From assembly GCA_014380605.1 (NCBI GenBank), contig JACMJO010000272.1, positions 1-6,842 on the forward strand: DNA of 6,842 nt, written 5' to 3'. The notes beneath the pieces are model-generated. The model worked only from the letters and a program-made list of their open reading frames with translations, was not told the DNA's origin and made no database searches. Position numbers and translations under genes: made by a program. Below, in pieces: positions 1 to 5,692 of this stretch (within the stretch, counting starts at the first letter, position 1; every line of letters begins with the position of its first letter). This stretch comes from Fimbriimonadaceae bacterium (lineage in GTDB: Bacteria; Armatimonadota; Fimbriimonadia; Fimbriimonadales; Fimbriimonadaceae).

Positions 1-190
1 GCCTCACCTGGTACCGCATCTTCAGCACGGACGGTGCGGATTGGTTGCCCCGGATCGTTGCCAAAGGATGATCGCGCTGCTGGAGCACTTCGGCTTTGCC
101 AAGTAGCATCAACGCGATCGCGCGTCGCATGTTGCAGACGTTGAGCGGTTCGTAATTGCTATTCAGCACAAGGACTTCGTGAGTCGCCAC
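1..190 (-). CDS. HNH endonuclease family protein, N-terminal part (gene runs off the left edge)
   Basis: Reading the minus strand from a GTG at 188-190 gives an open frame of 63 codons with no stop before the window edge. The translated N-terminus runs V-A-T-H-E-V-L-V-L-N-S-N-Y-E-P-L-N-V and continues N-M-R-R-A-I-A-L-M-L-L-G-K-A-E-V-L. The pattern 'VLVLNxxYEPLNVxxxRRAixLxLxGKAEVL' is the recognisable start of a widespread bacterial family of small (about 165-200 residue) HNH endonucleases. The zinc/HNH nuclease core of that family lies further towards the C-terminus, outside this window, so catalytic residues cannot be checked here. The family's cellular role is not well defined. The GTG start is supported by an AGGAG site 10 nt upstream and because the family motif begins only a few residues in. 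The gene is separated from the upstream minus-strand operon by a strong terminator and so should have its own promoter, which I cannot identify with confidence. Confidence 0.8.
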   Translation of the reverse strand, partial: MATHEVLVLNSNYEPLNVCNMRRAIALMLLGKAEVLQQRDHPLATIRGNQSAPSVLKMRYQVR

Positions 191-200
191 CTAAATTCTA

Positions 201-205
201 CTCCT
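201..205 (-). promoter_or_regulatory. Ribosome binding site of the HNH gene
   Basis: The minus strand reads AGGAG here, 10 nt before the GTG at 190. It is one of the few good Shine-Dalgarno matches in the window and supports the GTG as the real start of the HNH gene. Confidence 0.55.
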
Positions 206-230
206 GTCGGTTGAAACACCCCCAACAAAC

Positions 231-265
231 GAAAAAAGGCTCGCACACAAGCGTGTGCGAGCCTT
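231..265 (-). terminator. Strong rho-independent terminator for the minus-strand operon
   Basis: A perfect 11-bp inverted repeat (238-248 against 253-263) encloses a 4-nt loop. On the minus strand it is followed by six Ts and a further T-rich stretch (TTTTTTCGTTTGTTG). The flanking AA/TT can extend the stem to 13 bp. The T-run lies only on the side appropriate for minus-strand transcription; plus-strand readout is followed by just TTCTCG. It therefore ends transcripts arriving from the PTPS/ABC transporter operon, or from a small RNA encoded in 266-430, and insulates the HNH gene, whose start is 41 nt further on. Confidence 0.88.
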
Positions 266-473
266 CTCGATGGAACTGGGGATGCGACGTATCCTCGAAT
301 CCCTCCACGCGGGAGGCTGCACAAGATAGCCAGTCCGGGCTTTGCCGTTTGTCAGCATGTTTCTACCGTTTGAGACGTTTCAAGTCCGTCGGAATGCTTC
401 AAGAAAAGAAGGATTCCTTCTGAACATTAACACAAAAAGGAGAAATGCCCAAGGCGAGAATATAGATTGGGGC
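266..473 (-). other. Intergenic region with several small hairpins; 3' UTR or unrecognised small RNA
   Basis: No convincing protein gene occupies this stretch; short plus-strand frames lack ribosome sites and family resemblance. On the minus strand it has several self-complementary elements. At 407-421 there is a 6-bp/3-nt-loop hairpin followed by TTTCTT. AGCAU and AUGCU arms lie on either side of an inner GACG/CGUC pair. A GGACUGG segment can pair with CCAGUUCC about 50 nt downstream, enclosing a CUCC/GGAG hairpin and a GGGAU/AUCCC hairpin. A weak promoter-like pair (TTGGGC, 17 nt, TAATGT) reads towards the terminator and would give a transcript of about 185 nt. I do not recognise it as 6S, SRP, tmRNA, RNase P RNA or a known riboswitch. 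It may simply be a long trailer of the operon. Confidence 0.3.
401..421 (-). terminator. Possible weak terminator just after the PTPS gene
   Basis: A 6-bp inverted repeat with a 3-nt loop (407-421) is followed on the minus strand by TTTCTT. It lies 53 nt beyond the stop codon of the PTPS-like gene. The stem is short and AT-containing, so at best it is a leaky terminator upstream of the strong one at 231-265. Confidence 0.25.
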
Positions 474-1319
474 CTATGCCGCGACCTCAAATATGTTCTT
501 CGGCGTCTCTTGCAGCCTAATCCTTGCGAGCTTTACGGGAAGCTTCTCCTTAAGAATATTGAAGACCACTTGGGCAACCACTTCGCAGGTCGTGATCTTG
601 TAGGCCAGTTCAGGAACGTCGACATTAAGATTCTTGTGGTCATAGCGATCAATGATCTCGCTACTGACGATCTCATCCAGTTTATCCAAGCTGATCAGCA
701 TCCCGGACTTTGGATCGGGCTCTCCCTCGACCGTTACTTCGAGGATGTAGTTGTGCCCATGGCCTGCCGGGTTAAAGCACTTCCCGTAGAGTTCCAAGTT
801 CTCGGTCTCGGAGAGGTCGTCGTTGTGAAGCCGATGGCCGGCCGAGAAGTTGTAGATGCGGGTGATGTTCATTTTCCAGGTATCCGTTAGATTCATTTCT
901 CCGTAAAAGGTGGGCATCTCTTCAAGCCTAAAGTTGACCATAGGCGCTTCAGGCGGCATTGCGCCGGGCGCAGTCAGTTCGCTTTGGATGAACTTCATGA
1001 GATTCTCCAGACTGGGAGCCCGATCCTTGAAGTAAGGGACTTCGTCGTTCAGGCTCTTCTGATCGCAAACCGAGATGATCCTCTCCTTCACCACGTCGTC
1101 GATCTTCTTGATGTTGCACACCATCCCAATCTTGGGATCCACTACGCCCTCGACGGTGACGAAGATGCTGTAGTTATGGCCATGACTGTAAGGAGAGGCC
1201 CATCTTCCGTATAGCGCTTGATTCTCGTCCGCAGACAATTCTGGCGACCAATACCTATGCCCGCTCGAAAAGACCAACTTGCGCGCCATGCGCACCTTCC
1301 CGTTCCCTGCCACCACCAT
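474..1319 (-). CDS. Tandem-domain 6-pyruvoyl-tetrahydropterin synthase / QueD-like protein with a degenerate N-terminal half
   Basis: The 281-residue product is two PTPS/QueD domains in a row (about 11-141 and 150-281); family members usually have one domain of 120-145 residues. The family converts 7,8-dihydroneopterin triphosphate to 6-pyruvoyl- or 6-carboxy-tetrahydropterin in the cytoplasm, using zinc held by three His. The C-terminal domain has all the expected residues: His162, His187 and His189 (zinc), Cys181, the Asp227-His228 pair and Glu271 (substrate). Its C-x5-HGHNY spacing resembles animal PTPS rather than the C-x3-HGH of E. coli QueD. The N-terminal domain keeps His21, His46, His48, Asp86 and Glu134, but Cys is Trp40 and His is Gln87, so it is probably inactive. 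The ATG overlaps the preceding permease stop by one base. An AAGGAG only 2 nt before that ATG suits GTG at 1316 or 1313 better; ATG at 1289 (residue 11) also fits the family's usual N-terminus. PTPS versus QueD activity is unresolved. Confidence 0.9.
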   Translation of the reverse strand: MVVAGNGKVRMARKLVFSSGHRYWSPELSADENQALYGRWASPYSHGHNYSIFVTVEGVVDPKIGMVCNIKKIDDVVKERIISVCDQKSLNDEVPYFKDRAPSLENLMKFIQSELTAPGAMPPEAPMVNFRLEEMPTFYGEMNLTDTWKMNITRIYNFSAGHRLHNDDLSETENLELYGKCFNPAGHGHNYILEVTVEGEPDPKSGMLISLDKLDEIVSSEIIDRYDHKNLNVDVPELAYKITTCEVVAQVVFNILKEKLPVKLARIRLQETPKNIFEVAA

Positions 1320-2176
1320 TACTCCTTACTATACGGCCTCGCAAGGGCAGAAGGCGCGACGGTCCCCTTCCCCACAAGGGCCAGAACCAGCAGGGCCACG
1401 ACGTAAGGCATCGCGATTGCCAGTTGGAATGGCACGTCAAAGCCCAAAGACTGAAACCGATACTGCAATGCATCCAAGAAGCCGACGAGGAGGCACGCAC
1501 CAAATACCATCGACGGACGCCAGCGGCCGAATGTCACCATGGCGATCGCGATGAATCCCCGCCCCGATGTCATGTTTTCAGCAAATGACTGAGCGACCCC
1601 CAGTGAAAGATAAGCTCCGGCCAGTCCGCCCAGAATTCCGCTTATTGCAACTGCCACTAGCCTCACTTTTGCCACCGAGAACCCCGAAGCTTCCAGCGCT
1701 TTGGGATACTCCCCTGCCGCTCGTAACGCCAAGCCAAACCGCGTCTTCTGGAGCGCCCAAACCGCCATCGGAACACCTGCCAAGAGGAAGAGAATTACCG
1801 CATCGATGCGATTCCAATTTGGCAATCCTGGCAATGAGAGCAGTTGACCGCTTGTTCCGAACTTCGACCGAAACAGATAGCTGGTTAGACCAAGGGCAAG
1901 GAGATTGATCGCCGTCCCCACCACGACCTGATCGGCACCAAGCTTGACGCTAAACCAGCCCCCGAGAAGAGTTACGAGGAGTCCGGCGCTTGTGCCAGCA
2001 ATCAAACCGACCCACGGATTTCCGGTGGCGTGGGCGGCCATCATCGCAAAGAACGCTCCTGTGAGCATCGTTCCCTCGACGCCAATATTGATCACGCCCG
2101 CCTTCTGTCCAATCATCTCGCCCAATGCGGCAAGAGCCATCGGCGTGGTGAACATCAGGACGATCAGGACATCCAT
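1319..2176 (-). CDS. ABC transporter permease, BMP/nucleoside importer type (second permease)
   Basis: This 285-residue, very hydrophobic protein is an inner-membrane permease of the branched-chain amino acid/ribose/nucleoside superfamily (BPD_transp_2). It most resembles the shorter permease of the Nup/Rns-type nucleoside importers. The hallmark is the G-V-I-N-I-G-V-E-G-T-M segment at 27-37 following a first membrane helix with the T-T-P motif (10-12). Further hydrophobic segments lie at about 37-50, 55-75, 84-101, 125-142, 170-195, 207-216, 222-236 and 250-268. A cytoplasmic stretch near 145-165 (F-G-L-A-L-R-A-A-G-E) is where this family contacts the ATPase. It should pair with the permease encoded just upstream and share one ATPase. 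The ATG overlaps the upstream TGA by one base (TGATG), and a GGAGG 7 nt upstream supports this start. Its TAA in turn overlaps the ATG of the PTPS-like gene. Substrate cannot be read from the permease alone. Confidence 0.9.
   Translation of the reverse strand: MDVLIVLMFTTPMALAALGEMIGQKAGVINIGVEGTMLTGAFFAMMAAHATGNPWVGLIAGTSAGLLVTLLGGWFSVKLGADQVVVGTAINLLALGLTSYLFRSKFGTSGQLLSLPGLPNWNRIDAVILFLLAGVPMAVWALQKTRFGLALRAAGEYPKALEASGFSVAKVRLVAVAISGILGGLAGAYLSLGVAQSFAENMTSGRGFIAIAMVTFGRWRPSMVFGACLLVGFLDALQYRFQSLGFDVPFQLAIAMPYVVALLVLALVGKGTVAPSALARPYSKE
1322..1327 (-). promoter_or_regulatory. Ribosome binding site of the PTPS-like gene; argues for a GTG start
   Basis: AAGGAG on the minus strand sits inside the end of the permease gene. 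The gaps are 2 nt to the ATG at 1319, 5 nt to the GTG at 1316 and 8 nt to the GTG at 1313. Normal spacing favours one of the two GTG codons, which would shorten the product by one or two residues. Confidence 0.5.
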
Positions 2177-3198
2177 CAGTCAGCCTCCGAGCGACGAGGC
2201 CGCCGAGTCCAGTAACGCAGGCCCACCAATCCAAGCACCGCGGCACCCTGGATGACATAGACTAGGGTTGTGCCCGCCGGAGTGAAGCTAGCCAAATTCT
2301 GAGTACCAGCAAAAAGCGCTCCAAAATAGAAGGCGCTCAGGAGTACCCACAAGGGATGCAGTCCCGCGAGCAGGGCCACCGGAATCGCGAGGAAACCCAA
2401 CTGTTGCGGAAATCCCTTCCCCAGATAACCAGTTATGCCAAGAAGCTCCACCCCGCCCGCAAGGCCGCAAAGCCCCCCCGAGAGCATCAACGATCTGAAC
2501 TGGATTGCTGAGGTTGGGAACCGGTTCGCTCGAGCAACATTTGGGTTATCTCCGACGACCCGAAGGCGAAACCCGTCCTTTGTTCGGAAAAGATAGATGA
2601 ACACCCCAACAGCAACCAAGACTGCGACAACCACGCCGTAGTGAAGGTCCGCCTGGGGGTTGAACTTCGCCAGCATCAGCGTTTCGGCAAGGCCATCGGT
2701 CTGGGGAACCTGCCGCTTGGCTTCTTGGAGCGGTCCGGATACCGCGTACTCCAACAGCTGGATAGCCACGAAGTTAAGCAAGAGGGTGGAAATCACCGCT
2801 TCCACGCCGCGTTTGATGTAGAGCCAAGCGGCAATCGCCGCCCACAAAGCGCCGCCAACGCAACTCGCCACCAGCAACGCAAGAATCCCAGCGTAGCCCC
2901 AGCCCGGCATCACCAGCCACTTCGCCCAGCACGCCGACATCAGCGCCCCCAACACAAACTGGCCCTCTCCGCCAATGTTGTAAAGCCCTGCCCTCCACGC
3001 GATAACAACACCTAGACCGCACAGAATCAGTGGCGTAGTTTTGCCTAGCGTTCGCGACCAGGCGTAAGGGTCCCCAAACGCCCCCTGAAAGATCAATGAA
3101 AGCGATTTCCCGATTGGCAAGCCGAATGCGAGCAGACTCAGAATGAGGATTGCAAGCAAGCCACAAACGGTTAGGGCTGCTTGAGCGTGGCGGTTCAC
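2176..3198 (-). CDS. ABC transporter permease, BMP/nucleoside importer type (first permease)
   Basis: This 340-residue inner-membrane permease is the longer partner of the pair, as in Nup/Rns-type nucleoside importers. A first membrane helix covers about 7-27. The family's diagnostic segment A-G-L-Y-N-I-G-G-E-G-Q-F is at 70-81, and E-A-V-I-S-T-L-L-L-N-F is at 133-143. A charged cytoplasmic loop, F-R-L-R-V-V-G-D-N-P-N-V-A-R-A at 210-224, is the likely ATPase-coupling region. Other hydrophobic segments lie near 55-68, 82-93, 101-125, 188-204, 236-255, 268-282, 283-298 and 311-327. The C-terminus is basic (R-R-P-R-R), consistent with a cytoplasmic tail. The start is GTG at 3196-3198, overlapping the ATPase stop by 4 nt (GTGA), with no good Shine-Dalgarno site, so re-initiation after the ATPase gene is the likely mode of translation. 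The gene ends on a 1-nt overlap with the next permease. Confidence 0.9.
   Translation of the reverse strand: MNRHAQAALTVCGLLAILILSLLAFGLPIGKSLSLIFQGAFGDPYAWSRTLGKTTPLILCGLGVVIAWRAGLYNIGGEGQFVLGALMSACWAKWLVMPGWGYAGILALLVASCVGGALWAAIAAWLYIKRGVEAVISTLLLNFVAIQLLEYAVSGPLQEAKRQVPQTDGLAETLMLAKFNPQADLHYGVVVAVLVAVGVFIYLFRTKDGFRLRVVGDNPNVARANRFPTSAIQFRSLMLSGGLCGLAGGVELLGITGYLGKGFPQQLGFLAIPVALLAGLHPLWVLLSAFYFGALFAGTQNLASFTPAGTTLVYVIQGAAVLGLVGLRYWTRRPRRSEAD
2184..2188 (-). promoter_or_regulatory. Ribosome binding site of the second permease
   Basis: GGAGG on the minus strand, 7 nt before the ATG at 2176 and within the last codons of the upstream permease. It fixes the start of the second permease and fits translational coupling. 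Confidence 0.65.
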
Positions 3199-4628
3199 GT
3201 GCCGCTCGCCCCAAGACCAGCATTCATGCTCTCCATCAGTTGCCCGCGACTCATGAAGTAGGTTCGGTCCGACAACAGGCTGAGTTCGTCGAGGTCGGTC
3301 GAAAACAGGGCGACTGCCGTTCCGCCCTCTCGAGCTTGAAGAATCTTCTCGTGCACGTATTCTGTCGCCCGAATATCGAGCCCCCGGGTCGGATTTACGA
3401 CCACCAGGAATTCAGGACGACGATCCAAGGTCCGACTCACGATAATTTTTTGCTGGTTCCCCCCACTTAATGAGCTTGCAATGTCGCTGGCGTTTTCAAC
3501 TTTGATCGCAAAGGTGTGTATTAGATTCGTTGCCCACCGCTGAACCTCTTTAACCTTAATAAATGGGCCAGTGGACAGTTCAGAGTTGGCCAAGCCCCCG
3601 ATCAATAGATTCTCTTCGACCGACATTCCCAACGCCAAACCGTGGGTTTGACGATCCTGGGGAATGTAGGCGGGCTCTGGGTTCGCCCAGATTCCTTCAA
3701 ATTGGATGACCTTTCCTTCCCTGAGCCCTGCCAAGGCTTCCGCCAATTGGACCTGGCCGTTGCCGTCCACGCCGCCAAAACCGACGATCTCCCCCTGGCG
3801 AATCTCAAATGAAGCGCCTTTGACCGCAACCTCCCCCCGATCGCCGAGAACCCTCAGATTCTGTGCAACCACTCTGCCATTTCCTGGGTTCGCTGGGGTC
3901 TTGACCGAAGCTTCAGGCAGTTCGCCGACCATCCATTCTGCCAATTGGGCTACGGAAACATCGCCGATGGGAGCCGAGGCAACCCAACGACCGCGGCGCA
4001 GAACCGTTACCCGATCCGCGATCGCCATTACCTCGCTAAGCTTGTGGGCAATAAGCACGACCGCCTTGCCTGCCTCCTTCAAACTTTTCAGGACTCGAAA
4101 CAGGTCCAAGACCTCGTCGGGAGTCAGGACCGCCGTCGGCTCATCAAAGATTAAGACTTTGGCCTCGCCTGCCAGGGCCTTCACGATTTCGATACGTTGT
4201 TGGCTGCCAACGCTCAGATCGCTAACCCGGCTACCGAGGTCAAACTCCCACCCTAGCTTCTCCGCAATTGAAGCCGCCTTGGCCGATTCGACCGACGGGT
4301 TCATAGGGCCATTTAGAGAGTCCATTTGCGCCAAAGCCAAGTTTTCGGCGACGGTAAAGTTGGGCACCAAAGTGAAGTGCTGGTGGACCATGCCGATGCC
4401 AAGCCGTCGGCATTCAAATGGCGATCCCAGTGGGATGGGCAGTCCCCTCAAGAGCACGGCTCCTGAATCGGGCTTGAGAAACCCCGCCATGACATGCATC
4501 AGGGTGGACTTGCCCGCCCCGTTTTCGCCTAGAACCGCGTGGATCTCGCCGGCTTGGAAAACTGCAGAGACATCGTCCAAAGCCCGCAACGGGCCAAAGG
4601 ACTTGGCAACGTTTCGGACTTCGAGCAT
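3195..4628 (-). CDS. ABC transporter ATP-binding protein with two fused nucleotide-binding domains, BMP/nucleoside importer type
   Basis: This 477-residue cytoplasmic ATPase contains both nucleotide-binding domains. Domain 1 is canonical: Walker A G-E-N-G-A-G-K-S-T at 34-42, Q-loop Gln83, signature L-S-V-G-S-Q-Q at 138-144, Walker B ending D162-E163-P-T, and H-loop His195. Domain 2 has the degenerate pattern typical of this subfamily: its P-loop reads G-G-V-D-G-N-G-Q (285-292) with no Lys, its signature L-S-G-G-N-Q-Q (387-393) is perfect, and Walker B has N412-P-T-R-G-L-D instead of D-E-P. Only one composite site should therefore hydrolyse ATP efficiently, as known for related sugar and nucleoside importers. 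The protein is about 30 residues shorter than typical homologues of about 510. The loss appears to include the stretch between the domain 2 P-loop (292) and its Q-loop (I-P-Q-D-R, 322-326). The ATG lies 15 nt after the lipoprotein stop with only a poor ribosome site. Confidence 0.93.
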   Translation of the reverse strand: MLEVRNVAKSFGPLRALDDVSAVFQAGEIHAVLGENGAGKSTLMHVMAGFLKPDSGAVLLRGLPIPLGSPFECRRLGIGMVHQHFTLVPNFTVAENLALAQMDSLNGPMNPSVESAKAASIAEKLGWEFDLGSRVSDLSVGSQQRIEIVKALAGEAKVLIFDEPTAVLTPDEVLDLFRVLKSLKEAGKAVVLIAHKLSEVMAIADRVTVLRRGRWVASAPIGDVSVAQLAEWMVGELPEASVKTPANPGNGRVVAQNLRVLGDRGEVAVKGASFEIRQGEIVGFGGVDGNGQVQLAEALAGLREGKVIQFEGIWANPEPAYIPQDRQTHGLALGMSVEENLLIGGLANSELSTGPFIKVKEVQRWATNLIHTFAIKVENASDIASSLSGGNQQKIIVSRTLDRRPEFLVVVNPTRGLDIRATEYVHEKILQAREGGTAVALFSTDLDELSLLSDRTYFMSRGQLMESMNAGLGASGT

Positions 4629-4643
4629 ATGAAAAGGGGGTCC

Positions 4644-5648
4644 CTAGAACTCATCCTTCGGAACCGTCAACTCGCCTTTCACGATCTTGGCTTTGGTCTC
4701 CTCAATTAGGGACTTTAAATCCGCGGGCACCTTATCGGCCATCTTGGGATTGATGATGAAGTCGATCACGCCCTTGTCCATCCCCATCAAGGCAACCCCG
4801 CCCCTAAAAGTGCCGCCCTCCACCTGCTTCGCAACTTCGACAAATGCCGACTCGCCTCTTGAAATCGCCGACGCGATCACCGCGCCGCTTGGGTTGTCGT
4901 TCTGATCCGCATTGGCGCCAAAGGCGTACACACCTTTCTCCTTGCAAGCGTCAAAAACGCCTTGAGCCGCCGCATTGGCCTGATGAATCACGAAATCGGC
5001 CCCTTGGCTGATCGCATCGAGGGTCGCTTGCTTCGCCTTTGCCACATCCTGCCCACTGCCCGTGAACACTTGGATCACCTTAATGCCGGGCTTTGCCGCC
5101 TCGGCGCCAGCTTTGAATGCCGTAAATGTGGACTTGATCGAGGGAACTTCGTCGCCGCCGACCATCGCCAACGTCCCCGTCTTGCTCATTTTCGCGCCCA
5201 TCATTCCCGCCAAGTAAAACCCTTGCTCCAAGTAGAATCGGAATGCTCCAACGTTGGCGCCGGTCTCGCTGCCTGAGGAACTCACAAAGATCGTGTCTGG
5301 GAAATCTTTGCCGATCTCCATAAACGGTTTGTTGTATTCAAATCCGTGGCCGAAGATCAGCTTGTAGCCTTGCTGGGCGTATGTTCGGGCGGCATCCTTG
5401 ATCTTGGCGTCCAACGCCTCTTGGTTGTTGACCTCAGCCCCAAGTTCCTTTTGGATTTCCTGAAGCCCCTTGTACGCCATCGCGTTCCAGCCTGAGTCAC
5501 TGACCGGCCCGGGTGTCAGAAGGGCAACTTTCAGATTGCTTTTGGCGGCAGTTGAGCCTGTAGTCTCAGTTGGGGTCTTATCGCCACCCGAGCATCCAAA
5601 GGCAAAAACGAGCGCCAGCAACGGCAGCATGCGCACAGGCTTCATCAT
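4644..5648 (-). CDS. BMP family (PnrA/NupN-like) substrate-binding lipoprotein of the ABC importer
   Basis: This is the extracytoplasmic ligand-binding component. From the ATG at 5646-5648 the product begins M-M-K-P-V-R, followed by a hydrophobic core (M-L-P-L-L-A-L-V-F) and A-F-G-C, a fair lipobox, so it is likely lipid-anchored at Cys19. A Ser/Thr/Gly-rich linker follows, then one BMP domain (PF02608-like) from about residue 38 to the end. Recognisable segments are the N-terminal D-S-G-W-N, a hinge-region G-H-G-F-E-Y, V-S-S-S-G-S-E-T, M-V-G-G-D-E-V-P-S-I-K, and A-F-G-A-N-A-D-Q. Characterised relatives (PnrA of Treponema, NupN/RnsD types) bind purine nucleosides. In many of those the last motif is G-x-D-x-D-Q; here the first Asp is Asn, so specificity may differ. 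The frame extends upstream to 5705, but that would put Arg, Asn and Pro-rich sequence before the signal and overlap the GNAT gene, so I reject it. ATG at 5645 is equally possible. Confidence 0.92.
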   Translation of the reverse strand: MMKPVRMLPLLALVFAFGCSGGDKTPTETTGSTAAKSNLKVALLTPGPVSDSGWNAMAYKGLQEIQKELGAEVNNQEALDAKIKDAARTYAQQGYKLIFGHGFEYNKPFMEIGKDFPDTIFVSSSGSETGANVGAFRFYLEQGFYLAGMMGAKMSKTGTLAMVGGDEVPSIKSTFTAFKAGAEAAKPGIKVIQVFTGSGQDVAKAKQATLDAISQGADFVIHQANAAAQGVFDACKEKGVYAFGANADQNDNPSGAVIASAISRGESAFVEVAKQVEGGTFRGGVALMGMDKGVIDFIINPKMADKVPADLKSLIEETKAKIVKGELTVPKDEF

Positions 5649-5692
5649 GGTAAGTACGAGCCTACCCGGTGGATAGCGGCAATTCCCTAGCC

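Noticed and set aside
270..330. tRNA or tmRNA end, suggested by a TTCGA / TCGAAT element next to CCTCC
   Set aside because: No matching T-stem, acceptor stem, anticodon arm or CCA end could be drawn on either strand.
300..400. Cyclic di-GMP (GEMM-I) riboswitch, suggested by A-C-G-G-C-A-A-A-G-C-C and a nearby GAAA on the minus strand
   Set aside because: The stem closing the GAAA loop does not form, and the conserved 3' segment with GGGUU could not be found where the aptamer requires it.
342..890. Plus-strand open frame of about 182 codons overlapping the PTPS gene and the intergenic region
   Set aside because: Most of it is antisense to the conserved C-terminal PTPS domain, it has no ribosome site, and the protein resembles nothing known to me.
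3706..4632. Long plus-strand open frame of about 308 codons opposite the ATPase gene
   Set aside because: It is antisense to a clear ABC ATPase with intact motifs. Its translation is Ser/Pro/Arg/Thr-rich with no family resemblance, typical of a shadow frame in GC-rich coding DNA.
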